Assembly (NCBI RefSeq): GCF_027596085.1
Contig: NC_072458.1
Coordinates: forward strand, 3,821,139 to 3,885,138
DNA: 64,000 bases
Source of the DNA: Anoplopoma fimbria
Lineage: Eukaryota; Chordata; Actinopteri; Perciformes; Anoplopomatidae
Direction: 5' to 3'
Both the position numbers and the translations under genes were made by a program. The notes beneath the pieces were generated by a model, which saw only the letters and a program-made list of their open reading frames with translations, was not told the DNA's origin and made no database searches. Of this stretch, positions 26,581 through 61,351 are shown piece by piece (position 1 is the stretch's first letter; each line of letters begins with the position of its first letter).

Positions 26581-29510
26581 AAAGACAAAACATGGTTAAG
26601 AATTAGTCTGTTTAAAGAGTGGCAGTTTTATAGCTTAAACTGCCTCTCCATGTCTTCAGTCAGTATAGAGAAGGAGGGTAATCTGTGCATAGATGACTAA
26701 CATTCTGTTTTCTGCAGAATAGAACTGTATGAATCACCCATTCACACATTCTCTGCATATGTACAGTAAGGCTAGTCTTTAGGGACACATTTTCTATTCT
26801 AACAGAGAATAAACAGGACGGTGCTGCTGATATTATTACAACTATACATGTTTGTTTTAGCAAGTAGTCCATCAAGTTAAGTTCTAGTTTATATCTATCT
26901 GTCTCAGTGTTTTCCTTCTATATTTATCTTTCTACATCTTATTCACCACCTTGCTTTTTTAAGAATGTGACCAGTAGTGAGAGAGAGACGCAAAACAGCT
27001 GCATGCACTGAACGTTACTGAAGGCAAAGTGTCTCACACAGTATTTAACAAATGCTACAAAACCGCTCTAATCTTCAATGAACACACTTGGTCAGAGCAG
27101 AGGGGTGGAGTGAGTCATATTTGGGGAGTTGTGACAAACGTGACTTGAGTATGACACGCGCTTTGGAAAAGAAAGATGCATCCCCATCTCGAGCTATTGA
27201 TGCAGCGGCTGCCATGGCAACAGGCCCTTGAATAAAGGCTATGTGGATCATTATGGGGTGACTCGCACACAAGGCCGGGCCAGTCTCATTAGGTAAACAA
27301 TCTTTAGATTAATACAGGCTCGTCAAACACACGCATGTAAATACTCACACAGCGCTGTTTGCACTGTACAGTAGGACACAGACTCTAGACGTTCACACAA
27401 AAACAAGTTTGGTCAGTGTTTTGTGCACACACATTTTTCATCACTCACTATTCATGCACACATGCTGTCTTTATCAACTCTCGCACTATTCTCCTCGGTA
27501 GTTCTCCCCCAAGAATCACCCCAAGACAGTCTTAATGCATTATGGATTGAGATTAAATATGAAAACCGGCTTCTCAACCAGGAACTAGGATGATCCAAGT
27601 TTCCGAGACAGGCTAGGAAGATAAATTATTGATGGCTTCCTCAGTCGGTTTTGAGTATATCTATGGGACATTTTCCACTTGATTGCTGTGTGATGGTGGG
27701 TTTTATTAGACCCCCTGCAAGCAGACCCAAGTGGCTTTACCCAGCTCCCCCTGTGGGGCTTTGGAGTGACTGTGATTTGGCAGTTTTTCCACCATGGAGC
27801 TTCTTACTGGCTTATTTTAGAAAGCCGCAGGGTTTCAGGTCAATCCGGCTGTCGGTTCCTCTGTCAGATATCGCAGTAGTCCTCTGCAAAGGGACAGGGG
27901 CCAGGGAGGGGCCACCCAGGAGGATACAGGTTCAATATTCGAATCGCATGACAGAGGAGTGAGTGTAGATGTGCTGTTTTTTATGCTTATGAACCAAGTA
28001 CAGATTCAGAGTCTGTTTGTGTATTTCAGTTGCGTTTTGAGTAGTGAAAGACATGACAGTCTTTATTTCTTGTGTCTTTGTGGCTCACTGGAAAATGAAT
28101 GTCCAACAAAAGCTCTTATCTCACCTTACACTCTGTCCCTCCTTGACCACTCTCCGTCCAATGCCTTTGCCTCCTGTTTTTAATTTCCATGGAATTTCTA
28201 ATCCTTACTTTACCCCCTCGTCTGTTAAAAGACTAATTTGATATTGCAGCATAAAGGGGGGGGGACTTGAAAGCCAGGAAAATAATGAATATACTGCAAT
28301 GTCTTGTGCATATAGCCTGATATCTGAAATATGCTAATATCCACAGATATATTGGTCTCGCCACAGAAAACATGACACAAATGTTTTCACAGGCTGTTTT
28401 GTGTTCACCTTCATGTGTCAAATTGGAGGAATACTCGTAGAAGCAGAGGAAGGATCTCTGTGCTATAAGCTGCTTTAAAAGCTGTTTCTTTCCTGTATGC
28501 TTACTGGCTATTGTGGCTAAAGTGCTGCATCATCACTTTAGTGAAAGAGAGATTTGAGCTGCTTTATCTCTCAAACTGCCGGGAAATGTCTGAAAGGAGT
28601 CACATACTTCTGGAAGTCATAGTGAAATGCTGAAATGCTGGTTAGTTTGGGTCTTTCTGCTGTGTTTAAAAGACTGTGAAACAGAGTAGATCTTGTTAAA
28701 AAAAACAATGTAACTTTTCTCTTCACTCACCTGCTGTGACCTCATTAGCAGTTAAACTTTGAGTTGAATTAAGTTGTCCCACCAGCACAGCCTAATGTTC
28801 TGTTTGTCTATAACAGCAAATTAAATTAGGGTTCTGCTCAAAGAAAAATCACCTTAGAGGACGGATAAAAATCTGTTTGTCTGCTTTAGTTTGTTTAAGG
28901 TGTAAGATGATAAACTGTGTGTTTGGAGATATTTGCATGAACTGTTTAGCTTTGAATATCAACCATGATGGCACACAAACCGGATAGTGTGTTCTAGTTG
29001 TGGGTTGATGAGGAGGGATGGCAGTTTATGCGTGTGGTTTCTATACGAGCACTGATGATGGACCCTTATACATTTCAGCTAGGGAGTCAGACCTCAGATG
29101 GTGATGGTGCTATAAGGGGCCGGCTTTTAAACGTGTGGGCATAAATAACAGTAAACTGGTCTAAGTAGTTCAATTGACTCCTTTCCTCTAAACCCTTAAA
29201 TGTTGCATGAAAGTGAATTATTGGTTTGAGTTGTTCAGTAGCTTCTGCTGCCAATGTGAATTAACCAATTGCTGTTGAGCAGCCTGAGTGCAGCGCTGTA
29301 CTCGTGTCTTATGGATTTTTTTCATCAATGCCCTCCTTGACCTTTCTCCATATTCCTATAGGACACTAATGCAAGCAAACTACTCAAATACCAAGACTAA
29401 GTTCTTGACTAATGTGCCTCTTTTATTTTTTTCCCTCTCTTTTCATTTCCCATCCACCTCTGTCTTCCTCCATCTCTTTTTCCATCCTCTCCTTCACTCT
29501 TGTCCTGCAG

Positions 29511-29589
29511 GTTTGGATGAGCTACCACCAGAAGTAGTGACAGAGGGGTGAGGCCGCGAGTCCCACACCACCCAACTCCCCCGTCAGCC
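29511..29589 (+). other. elmo1: elmo1 5'UTR part of the first coding exon
   Basis: A long pyrimidine tract ending TTGTCCTGCAG (AG at 29509-29510) precedes this stretch, so it is an internal exon and an upstream non-coding exon must exist. It contains an in-frame stop for the main frame (TGA 29518-29520), which fixes the start codon at 29590. It also contains an out-of-frame upstream ATG at 29517. The exact 5' edge is a splice-site prediction. Confidence 0.75.
29517..29537 (+). promoter_or_regulatory. Upstream ORF in the elmo1 5'UTR
   Basis: ATG at 29517 opens a six-codon frame (MSYHQK) ending in TAG at 29535-29537, 52 nt before the elmo1 start and in another frame. The context is weak (T at -3, A at +4), so most ribosomes would be expected to scan past it. 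It exists only if the exon begins at 29511 as predicted. Confidence 0.5.
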
Positions 29590-50845
<21,256 letters not shown>

Positions 50846-52703
50846 GTAAGTGTACATCAGCAACCTTCCACTCTCGGTGTACTGTTGCTGCTAGTTCTTC
50901 TTTTCCTCACAGTTTCTGCAGAATGAGCATATAGACAGTCGAAAATAGCTCAGGGACCGCTTTGCCCAGAGATGTATTTACTTATATGCACAAAAATACA
51001 AACATCTCCACACACATCCTCACAAATACACACTTTCCCTTTCTGTTAGGATGAAAGCAGCCATTATGCTCAGTAATTGTGCCGCCAGGAGTTCATTATT
51101 TAGTGATGCACCTCGCCCCCATTGAGCCCCTTTCAGCCTAATATACCGCCTCTGGGAGGCACACTGTGCAGAGAAAGAGACGCTGTGCCCACGTCCACTC
51201 CAAATTGATGTGCCCTTTTCATTTGTCTTTACTTGTTTAAATGGCTGAGTTGGTCTCAGTTCCGCTCCAGACTGACCCCCGTGGCTCCCTGTGGGGAGGG
51301 AGACGGCATTCTTAGCTCAGTTTAAAACTGATGTGCCCTTTTCATTTGCTCATATCTTTTATTTTTTTCATGGAGGATTTAGACTTTAAGATTCATTGCA
51401 GGTTTCTTCACTCTGGTCTGCAAATTGCAGCAAGGGACATTAGACTTCTATCCATTAAAGAATAGTGTCCACTCCTGTATCTGTGCTGTTAAAAATGCTC
51501 AAAGAAATGTCATCTCGATTTTCTCATCTGTCCTTAACATTGCTGATAAAAGTGCCAGGCTAGGTTTCAATACAAGATAAGGAGGTGCAGGAATACTTTT
51601 CAACATTTATAAGCATATTGTAATTTTCCTGTCCTTCTTTTAATATGCTCTTATCTCTGCCAGACTCTGCTCTAATGCAAAATGTGTCTGCCTTCCACAT
51701 CAAATTCTGAGCACATAGTCATATGGGCAAATGGATTGAGATTTGTTTTTTAACCACAAAGATGCTGTCTACTTTACTTTTTTACACAAATGTCATTACC
51801 CAACAGGATAACTGTGTCTTGCCCTGGGGAGACAGGGTAGAGGAGTATTAAATAGCATGCCGTCTGACCCTGCTTTCCAGCTACCGCTAGTCTCGCATAC
51901 TCCACTTTGTGCTGCAGTAAAAAGGTTGGAGAAGTGGTTTATGGCAGTGTTGGCGTACATTCTCAAACAGCTTTTCTGTATCATTTCCTGTAAAAATCAA
52001 GGCTTTACATCGGCAAACAAGATATACACAGATTCCGATATACCTGTGATTGGTTATTATTTGCCGATAAAATCTGGTTAACGAAACATTGGTTGTGATC
52101 TAGTTCTGTCTCTTGCGGTGATATAACATGTGAACGCACACACTAAGCTTTTAGTATCCATATTTCTGTCATCTGGTGGCTTTTTATTCCTAATTTCATG
52201 TTTGTGTGCATCTACTTGTGCCTGTGATGTTTATTTCTGTGCAGTGTGTCTCAGGGCATTATTTTGATTCTGAGTGTCTCATTAGTTTTTACCCAAATGT
52301 GCTTCAGTGCACATGCCCTTATGATCCTCTCTCTTAGTGGACTGAAATTGCTTCCCTTTAGTCTCTCTTAGAAATATTGCTTTGACCTCATTCATATGCT
52401 AACGCAGATTAAGCATCCAGACTTGTCCCAAAACGGGGAAACATCTTTATCTCTAAGGCTTTTCTAAGCATGTAGTTGAAGGCTTATGCATTAGAGCTAA
52501 ATCTTTAGGATCAATGCCAGGCCGTCATTATGAAAATACGTAGTTTTTGAAAAACCTGCGTGGTCAAATAAATAGGCCGAGTGTAGGATTTTGCATAACT
52601 TACTTAAAATATATGAAACGAATATGCTACTTGACCTACAAATTCTGCCCCAACATATTGTAATCTTCCTGGTTTCCTTTTTCTATTAACAAAAAGCATT
52701 TAG

Positions 52704-52727
52704 TATTATTGTTATTATTATTATTAA
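52704..52727. repeat. (TTA)n trinucleotide repeat
   Basis: About eight TTA-type units with one TTG interruption, in intron 14. Confidence 0.85.
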
Positions 52728-53776
52728 GATGAGAATGCATTATTTTATGATACAAAAATGTCACTGAAAGACTGAATGCTGCAGTTGAATTCCAGCAGTG
52801 ACCTTGACTCTTATTTTTGGGCCTTTTTATTCCCAGTGGCTGTTTATTGTCCCCTTTACTGAGGCTGTTAGCCTGGGAGACTGAACCTACCATTAATATT
52901 TATGACGTGTGTGTGTGTGTGTCCGTGGGTGTGTGTCCGTGTGTTTGTGTGTAAAATGGTGGGACAGATAAGAATTGCTACAATGAATCTATCACCTGCA
53001 GAAAATGACTTATCTGTATGAGATACTGTCTGCTGCTGTAAAAACAGCACATACACCTGGTTTAAGACATGACAGGATTCACGTATACACAAGTAGGTCA
53101 TCTACGGGCAAATAGTTAAAAAGTTATATGCAAAGGGAATAAAATAAAACAAATCCCTTGCAGGAAATCACAAGGGACAAGAGAGGAAATATGACATCTT
53201 GATATATTAGTATTAACTGCGTCCCAAATCATAATGTTCCCATCCATCTTTGTCAAAATTTCTGGTAAATATTTGCACACTTTTTCCCTGAAAGAGCATT
53301 ATATGCATCTCATCCTTATGAGAGGAAGCCGGTACGTCCTAAAGTAGTTATAAGCTGCACTGCATCTTCTCTTGTATAGAGCTAAGTGCATTTTTCACAC
53401 ACACTCCATTAGCCCCGCGGACATTAACATGCACTAATGAATGTATTAGTAGGATGAACGTAACATGGGCCAGTCAGGTGTTGTAAATGCCTGGTGAGTT
53501 AGAAAAACTGTGTAAGTTTGTAATGTAGGTGCATGAGTGTGCGTTTTCCCAGGGAGAAATATGACACTCAGCTCTACGCCGACTGTCATCATTCGGTTGA
53601 CCTTTCAGCAGTGAAATCATTTTTATCAGTTCTGATAGTGTGGTATTTGAGTCAGAATTATATTAGAAACTGTGGCACATTATTTCACCAATAACTTAAA
53701 GTTTAACAAGTACCATTTCAGGCTGTTCTTTTGTTCTGCATAAGAGGTTACCTAAAATAATGTTTAGCCTGTCATT

Positions 53777-54371
53777 TGGTCCACTGCTGTAGTCCAGGCT
53801 AAAATATCTTAACTTTTGGATGGATTACCTTGTAGTTTTGTAACAAGATCCATTGTGGCTTTTGGTGATCCCTTTTCCTCCAGCACCATCATGACATTGA
53901 CATTTGTGTATTTTAGTGAAACACTGTGACGGCCATTGGCCTTTTCTTTACGGCTGCCATTTTATAGTCATCTTAGAAAAATTCTATTGCTAATAACATT
54001 CATGATAACTTTGTTCTGTTCATGTGTCTGTGTCTGACAGTGAGACAGCATGATCAGCTAGATGAAATTTATTCATTTTATTATTGACACCTGTGTTTTT
54101 CCTACTGTGACTGTGAGAAAGGCTTAATGGTTGAATGCTGTAAAATTTGTAACACAAAAGGTGTGTTACAAATTTTACAGCATTCAACCATCCGCCTCAC
54201 TATGAATTGTAATAATTTGACGACCCTCTTGACTTTTCATTCTGTGCCACCATCAGGTCAAAATGTCAATTTGTCCAATACTTTAGTTAATGACCAAATA
54301 CCTGCACAACTACTGACAATACCATCAGCCATGTACTTCATGTTTATTGCTAGTGGCACCTGTTAGCATGC
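53777..54371 (-). repeat. Long teleost-type dispersed repeat, copy B (inverted), with internal insertion
   Basis: Carries the complements of copy A motifs: GTCCAGGCTAAAATATCTTA, TTTTGGATGGATTACCTTG, CCACCATCAGGTCAAAATG, TCAATTTGTCCAATACTTTA and TTAGCATGCA. About 250 bp in the middle (near 53945-54200) does not fit the family as I remember it and includes a perfect hairpin. Confidence 0.65.
54127..54191. repeat. Perfect 29-bp inverted repeat (hairpin), 7-nt loop
   Basis: The left arm 54127-54155 (ATGGTTGAATGCTG...GTAACAC) is exactly the reverse complement of the right arm 54163-54191 (GTGTTACAAATTTT...CAACCAT). The loop is AAAAGGT. There is no mismatch in 29 pairs. Confidence 0.97.
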
Positions 54372-55353
54372 ATTCAAGGTAGCGGCACCCTTTAAATGTT
54401 TAATATTGCAGAGTGAAACCTAGACACAAAGCTCCTGATGGACGCTGAACATTTAATTAAAGCAGACCAGAACACAAGCATTCTGTATTTGTCCATTATA
54501 AAAAATTCCTCGTGGTTTTTAAGAAACAGTTTCAATAAAGCGGTCCAAACCCCTGGTACATGAAATAGGTAAAGTTAATTTAAGCCATTTATATTTAATT
54601 TATTAAATTCCCCCTTTTCTTCTCCCCATCCCCTTTTGTGGATAAAAGCAGAAGAAAGAGACAGTGGATAAATTGTGACAGTGTTGATGTCTGAGTGGCT
54701 TATTTTCTCTCTGTCTGTGTTAAATGCCAATATGTCTCTGGCAGAGGACAGACACTCTTCTTGTTTTTTCTCACACGGATAATAACAGAGGGATTCTGGA
54801 TTTGCAGATTGCTGTTGAAGTTGCCTTTCTTCCCTGCTTGCCTCTTCAAGCTCTTTCTGCAGTTACATTTTTCTCACTCTTCATGTTCTTTCTTTCGGGC
54901 TCACTCTTTTTTTTCCTGCGCAGTGGGTCCAAAGAACATCTGTCCCTCTCAGACTTGTAATTCTTTCTCATGCTTTCATGCTCTGGTTTCCTCTTTTTTA
55001 ATTTGTCAAAAATGACACCAGTGCACAAGCATTCGGCATCATACCATTTTTCAATTAAATAACATAGAAGCCAGTCAAGACCCCTGCTTGACAGCTTTCT
55101 CAAAGCTCTTTCAGGCCAACGGATTACTCTGTTCAATTTAACGCTATCCACGTTTTGACATTTTTCCCTTTTGGTTGTTGTTGAGATATTTAATATCTAT
55201 GCAGATGTTGTCTGGAGAAAGGAGGTAAGAGAGCTTGTTAGGTTGAATCAGTTGTCAATGCTGCCGGATTCTACATAATTCATGACTCGATTCAGGTGTC
55301 TGTCTCTCAGTTTCCCCTTTCTCTCCCCATCTTCCATTACTCTCTACCATTTC

Positions 55354-55357
<4 letters not shown>

Positions 55358-55392
<35 letters not shown>
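55358..55392. repeat. (TC)n microsatellite
   Basis: About 35 bp pure TC in intron 14. Confidence 0.9.
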
Positions 55393-55395
<3 letters not shown>

Positions 55396-58300
55396 GTTGT
55401 CCTGCCTCAGATCCTAAAAGATTAATTGTCTCGCCATGTTTCTGGTGCAACATGGGGCTTAATGGAATCTGCATTGGTGAGGTGCCAAGCCGGGACTTTT
55501 CAGACTATCCTCTCTAAGCAGGTCCATGGAATATTTATGAAGTTATTTTAAAAAACAGCCAGGCATTGTGACTAATGGCCCTGCTTGGTGATTCACGGTG
55601 TGGCATCTTGTTGTTGAGATGGAAAGCTAGGTGGGGAACCGTGGCAGGTCCCGGCATGTACACACACATGCTAACAGAAGAACACACACACAGATCTGGG
55701 CATGCTCCCTATTGACAGTCACTTGACGTCCTCATATGCGTGTCTTCCATCAGAGAGCCATCAGCCAAGGTCAGAACATAGGCCATGTTCAGCACCATAG
55801 ACAGACACATTGTACGTCTTAGGTTATGATCATTGCACACTAGCACATTAAGTCATGTTGAATTTTTGGGATTGATTTTCTATTTAGGGGTTTTATTTGA
55901 TATTTTTGATATTTAGATATTGTCTCTCATCACGGACAATATAAAAGTTTATAGCTTCCCTTTGTGTTGCTTAGTAATGAGCTTTGGATCAGAAGAGACA
56001 GAATTGTATCGTCAGAACCAATATATATAAACATGAACTCAAATAAGCTCATGATTTTGTATTATTATTGAAACAAATTAAAGACTGTCTTGCGATGGAA
56101 TAACACCAGCCATGATGCCAGATCAAAAAGCTGATGTAGCAACTGTCTCCTCCGATTCCTCTTCAGTTTGTCTGTTTTCTCTTTGAAACCCCCCCTCACC
56201 TCTAACACAGTAATATTCGCTATTCTCAAAGGGCCAAAAACCCTACAAGAAAATCTACACTTCACTATGTACACTCCAATAATCCTTTATGTTTGTGTGC
56301 GTGTGGGTGTGTGTCTGCGTGTGTGTTTACCAGGTTGGCTGGAGAATGTGTGTTTACAGTACATCCAAACCCAGCAGGTGATTCAGAGTCATCCAAACTC
56401 ATTAACTGGACAACTCGCAGTGTAATGACATTCCTAAGTTGCCCGCTGTGCTGTGATTAAAAACAACAACACAACTTACACTCACTTACACACACACAAA
56501 TACATATGAGATATTGCACAGTGTGAGATTGAAATGTTGTGATGTGTTTGGACTGGCCCATAGTGTGTCAGTGACATACAGTTTTAGCACACACATATTG
56601 ACACGTGTTGTTAATGCTCACAGTCACGGTCAAAATGAAATATCAACTCCAGGCGTTCAGTTGGGGTTGAATAGTAAATAGCATCAGAAAATGTTTTTAA
56701 AATGTGGCAAAAATGTATAAATCTAACATGTACATCAAACACACATGACTCTGCAAACTTGACAAAGTTGTGCTTGACAACTGAGATATGAAACTGCAGT
56801 AAAAGTGAATGTGTGGATCATAATTGGCAAACTACAGGACTGCAGAGAAGTTTAATATTCTGCATGAATATTTTGAGACTTTTAGATTATTTTACACCAT
56901 GAAAACTTTCAAGTCTTTAGGGGGTAAGTGTTTAGAACTTAATAGACTTAGAATAGAGTATCACTTTAATAGGATTAATTACATTTTTGACCCACTGAGA
57001 GAGACATATTTCCCACATGCTGACAAGTCATAGCATTATCCAATAATTAATATGATATATGAGCAGCTGCTTTGGGCAAAATATGGAAAACGATATGATT
57101 TACTATTAAGTCTTGTGTTAATGTTCCATATTTGCTTTTAAATCTCTGCCACTTCTTATCGAGTTTTATGAAACATGAAGGAAGGACATGCTTAATTTAG
57201 TAAATTAAATTTACTAATGATATGTTTGTGTCCTGTTTCATTTATCATTCTAGAGAGCTCCCTCTGTAAGATGTTGCTTCTACTAACGAAATGTTGGTGG
57301 GATGAGAATTTGTGTCCGACATCAAACATTGCTATGCTAATGATCTCATTTGAAATGACTCGTTAAGTCTCAAGGTTTTAGCTGCTAATGCCTCACGTAG
57401 GTCTCCTTCTATGATTCAGGAGAGAAGTGGATGATTGCGAGAGGAGGAAAGGCCAAGCGTAGAATTCCAAGTATCCCTCAAGTCGTGACATGAGGATCTA
57501 TTTGGCAGTCAGCAACCTCTTCACACAGTTGTCAGTTGGAGCCTTGTGTTAAGGAGGGGAGCCTTCTTTTGGGTTTTCCACTTTGTAGCCTCGGGCATAC
57601 ACTAGAAAAAGGTTTTTAAATTGGAGGGCACAAATAACAACAAACTTGACAGATGACTCCTTGAGAATCTCAAGGTTTGAGCATCTTTGGGAGTTTTTCA
57701 GACACTCTAGTCCCCTGTCAGCTCTCAGAAACCCTCGGTGGATTGAAGTGGTGCGGTGGATGAAACATCACCCAGCATATGACAGAGGTGCCACTTGTTG
57801 CTGTGTACTTTGAGTTTCTTGGATGTAATTTACCATCAAACTCTCACCAACTTGTCTCCTTAAAACTTTCTTTTTTGTCAGAAACTATACACCGTGCTCT
57901 CAACAATATGAAGCTGTTTTCCCCAAAGGCCCCTTACTAGCAGACCTTGTCAAAGGTGAAATCAGACAAAACTGAGGTTTTTCAAACACATAAACAATTT
58001 AGTTGAGTCCTTGGCGAGGAAGCTGAGATCTTGTATAAAAGTGAAAAGTAGTTTTTATTCACTCTCCCGACATATTAAGACCTAAAAACAACACAAGACA
58101 ACATCAACAGAACACATTTGGGCACACAAAACCAATAAAAAACAACTAAGTGCAAATAAAGGACAACTTGTATACAATGTAAATGTAATTTCTTTATGAA
58201 AAAATACAAAATGAGTTAAAACTTTCCTCTTGATAATTATTATTCCTTGCAATCACATATTCTAAAGAGATAACGTGATTTATTTAGACTATTCAGTACA

Positions 58301-59631
58301 TTTTTAGCTTTTCCTTGAATTAAAGAACGTGCATGCTTAATGTTTAACTTCTAACAGTTACAGTATTATCATCCCTGGGTCTATTATTTCAAATATAACT
58401 GGTTTATTATATTACCTGTATAAAATTTTCCTAATGCATCTCTAGTTTTAGATGTTTAATACATGCACATGCTGTGTTTGTGTGACTTCAAATGCTTGTG
58501 TATGCGCACATATGTGCATGTAAGCTGGAGAATTTTCTGTTGTTTGGTTGTGTTTAAACATTTTGGTTTCTGCATTCAGGCAAACTCAGACAGATTGTGT
58601 GTTTGTTTGCGTAAGCTTGACTCCCACTGTCTGATTTGAGATTATCTTGCAAAAGAATCTGGCAAGATATGCACATCATAGTCTGTTCTGTAGCTCCTCA
58701 TGTATTTGGATATGAGAAATGTGAGTTGTCCTAAGTGTTTTTAATAAATGCATTCTGGTGCAACTCTAACTTGATAGAAAACCCACACCAGAGTGCAGAT
58801 GCACAAGCCTTATCGTATTTGAGAAAACATGAGTCTTTGAAAACAGATGCACTGCTAAATTTGTTGGACACTTGTCTCAGTCCAGTGTGCTGATGGATAC
58901 GCTACATGTCTCCATCAGTCTGATTTTCTCTTCTCTCTACGTCTGCTGTTCTGCTCTCCCTCGCTCTCCCTCTGTCCACTAATGCATCTTGACTATTGTT
59001 GGGGACTGCATGCTAAAATGGTTACATTATTACAAAGCGCAGAGGAAATAAGACGTTGACTTTTCCCTGTTTTCATTCTTATCTAATCAAGGTTCTTCAT
59101 ATACAATATGCTTCTTGTCTTCCCTGAAATGGAATACTTTGAAACTCAAAATAGATTAAAAAACAAATTCAATACTGATAACAAATTGTAGTTTATTTTG
59201 TACAGCATTTTATTATCATGCAACTTGACCTGTGACCTCATTCTACTGGCATCATTATATAAGAATCACTAGTTTCAGGGTAGATATACCCAAAAATGAA
59301 GAGCGAGTGCAACCAAGAAGCCCTGTTGGTGAGACCCAAACATTATAAAACTGACACAATTAACAGACTTCAAATTCAAAAACCCAAAGACGTTACATTT
59401 AAAGATAATATATTTGGCCCAGAATCCACACTAACAGGGTTAGCAAGATGTAACGTAGCTTGTAAGCTTATTAGTTCTGCTACTGAACCCAAGTTCTAAT
59501 TATAGTGGTGGTTCTCGCATTGCTAGACAATTTGATTTTGAGTGAGCATCTGGGTCAGTTCTCTCTATGTGTTGACCAAATGGATATACAGTATACTGTA
59601 AGAATATAGAGCTAATATAATGCTGTTCTAG

Positions 59632-59885
59632 CACAAGCACACCTGGCTATTAAGGGAACGGGAGATGACACTCTGATTGGTTGAATTCATGTTTTGCCCA
59701 AAAGACCTATGATTAATTAAGAGACTAAATACAACCCCTTTGCCCCTTGTGCTTTACTTTGCCCCCAGATTATGCGCCGTTTCACTAGCAAAAGTGGAGT
59801 TGGACAAGCCCTAAATGCACTTACACACCACCATACCATGCACCTTAGACGATGCGCTATAGATCGTTTAAATGGGACTCCTAAA
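59632..59885. repeat. Teleost-type dispersed repeat (TGGCTATTAAGGGAACGGGA family)
   Basis: Contains ACCTGGCTATTAAGGGAACG, GATTAATTAAGAGACTAAAT, GCGCCGTTTCACTAGCAAAA, GTTGGACAAGCCCTAAATGC and GCGCTATAGATCGTTTAAAT in the order I recall for a common fish repeat. CpG content is above its surroundings. Open frames here are chance. Confidence 0.6.
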
Positions 59886-61351
59886 GTTTCCCTTACAGGC
59901 AAGTGTTTTTGAAACAAAATAAATCATATTTTTTTAATTATTTTTGCAGTGATTGAGCATGGAAAAAAGTATTTCTCGGTGTGTCACAGGACCTGAAATT
60001 TTATTTCTACCTAACATGAAAAAATTGCTGTACTGATCAGCATGCAGGGACATGTTTACATGTTACTTAAGTACTAAATGATAAATATAAGAAAGGGATC
60101 TACTTTACAAATATTACCCAGGAAGAGCAGCTCAGTCAGTGTGAAAAGGTTGGTTTGCTTTGATAAATGGTTTTACTATGAGCTTATTTTAACCTGGGAT
60201 AAACCTTATATGCATATCCAGTAACTGTGGCGTTGTTTGCTGTAGCATGAGAAGTACACAGTCAGTCTGCGAAGTCATCTAGCCGGCTGTGGTTTGCATC
60301 TACCTGCTGCCTTGACATCCTGCACACACGCAAACAGTGACTGGACCGGCAAGATGGTGCTGACGCTGCTCGACTGACACACACTCACACACACACTACC
60401 CTTGTCACAGTTGGACATCGTTGCATGCTGGTATTGTAATTAGAGTGAGGATGACACTTTTTGCTGTGTATTCATCATGTGGCATAGCTGCAAGGTGACT
60501 CTGGGGGTTGTTTCTTTTACTTTATGCACACTCATGGATGCACATACACAAACAAATACACACTGGACCTTGACAGATGTCAGGGTGGCATTCAGCCCTC
60601 ACATCTCTCTCTCTTTCTCTCTTTATCTCACATATACACAAAGACACACACAGCTGCACACTCATACACTTTTGACACACATGCTTAGTCACCTCTCTCC
60701 TCAGGACTCATCTGTGTGCCGGCCAGTTGAGTAATTAGTTCTCGGTTGACGTCACAGATCCCTCACGTTGGACTTTGATAGGAGCATGACAGGCGACAGC
60801 TGTCCCACACTCAGTCATGCTTGCATTCACATACACAAACCAATTCACTTTAGGTCACTCATCAGTTGTAATTACTAACAGTGACATTATCTCCCACTTG
60901 GTGAAAATACACAAGTGTCGACAATGTTGACTACATGACTACAAGTCTAGCAGTGATGGTGACTGTCTGAGAAAAATGTGTGAGCGTTTATTCTGTTGAC
61001 ATTGTGTGAACGCAGCTTTACTGTGGACAAGAGATTCTGGTCCTGAATCAGAAACATTGTCCCTGTTGTGTGCAAACCTCATGTCCCTGTCTTCAAAATG
61101 TTTCTTGACCCTTGAGCTAATTCAATTTTTAATTTTGAAAACTTTGTTTGCTTAAAAGCATTCTGAAATAACTTAAAGGCCTTTACAGATTCCACACAAC
61201 TAGAGTGTCGTCAAGCATAACATACTGTATACTTCCTGTCATGTCAAGAGGAAACCTGTGTGTTATACACAGTAGTTATTTTATCCTTTTATCATGTAAG
61301 TAAGTGTCACAAGACAAATGGTTTTTTTTCCACCATGTCATATCTATTTGT

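Larger units (their letters stand above)
17126..29510. other. Upstream non-coding region, third part
   Basis: No supported gene other than the uncertain minus-strand ORF near 23.2 kb. 23740-24150 is strongly T/C-rich. 29410-29510 is the polypyrimidine tract and acceptor of the first coding elmo1 exon, so at least the 3' part of this region is a 5'UTR intron. Confidence 0.6.

Noticed and set aside
27651..27962. 103-codon ORF in a GC-richer stretch ending with a donor-like sequence, containing a tRNA B-box-like GGTTCAATATTCGAATC
   Set aside because: No recognisable protein; the B-box match has an insertion and there is no A-box or cloverleaf, so neither a tRNA nor a SINE head can be supported.
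59296..59499. 67-codon ORF next to the 59.7 kb repeat
   Set aside because: Lys/Asn/Thr-rich translation of AT-rich DNA; no family recognised.
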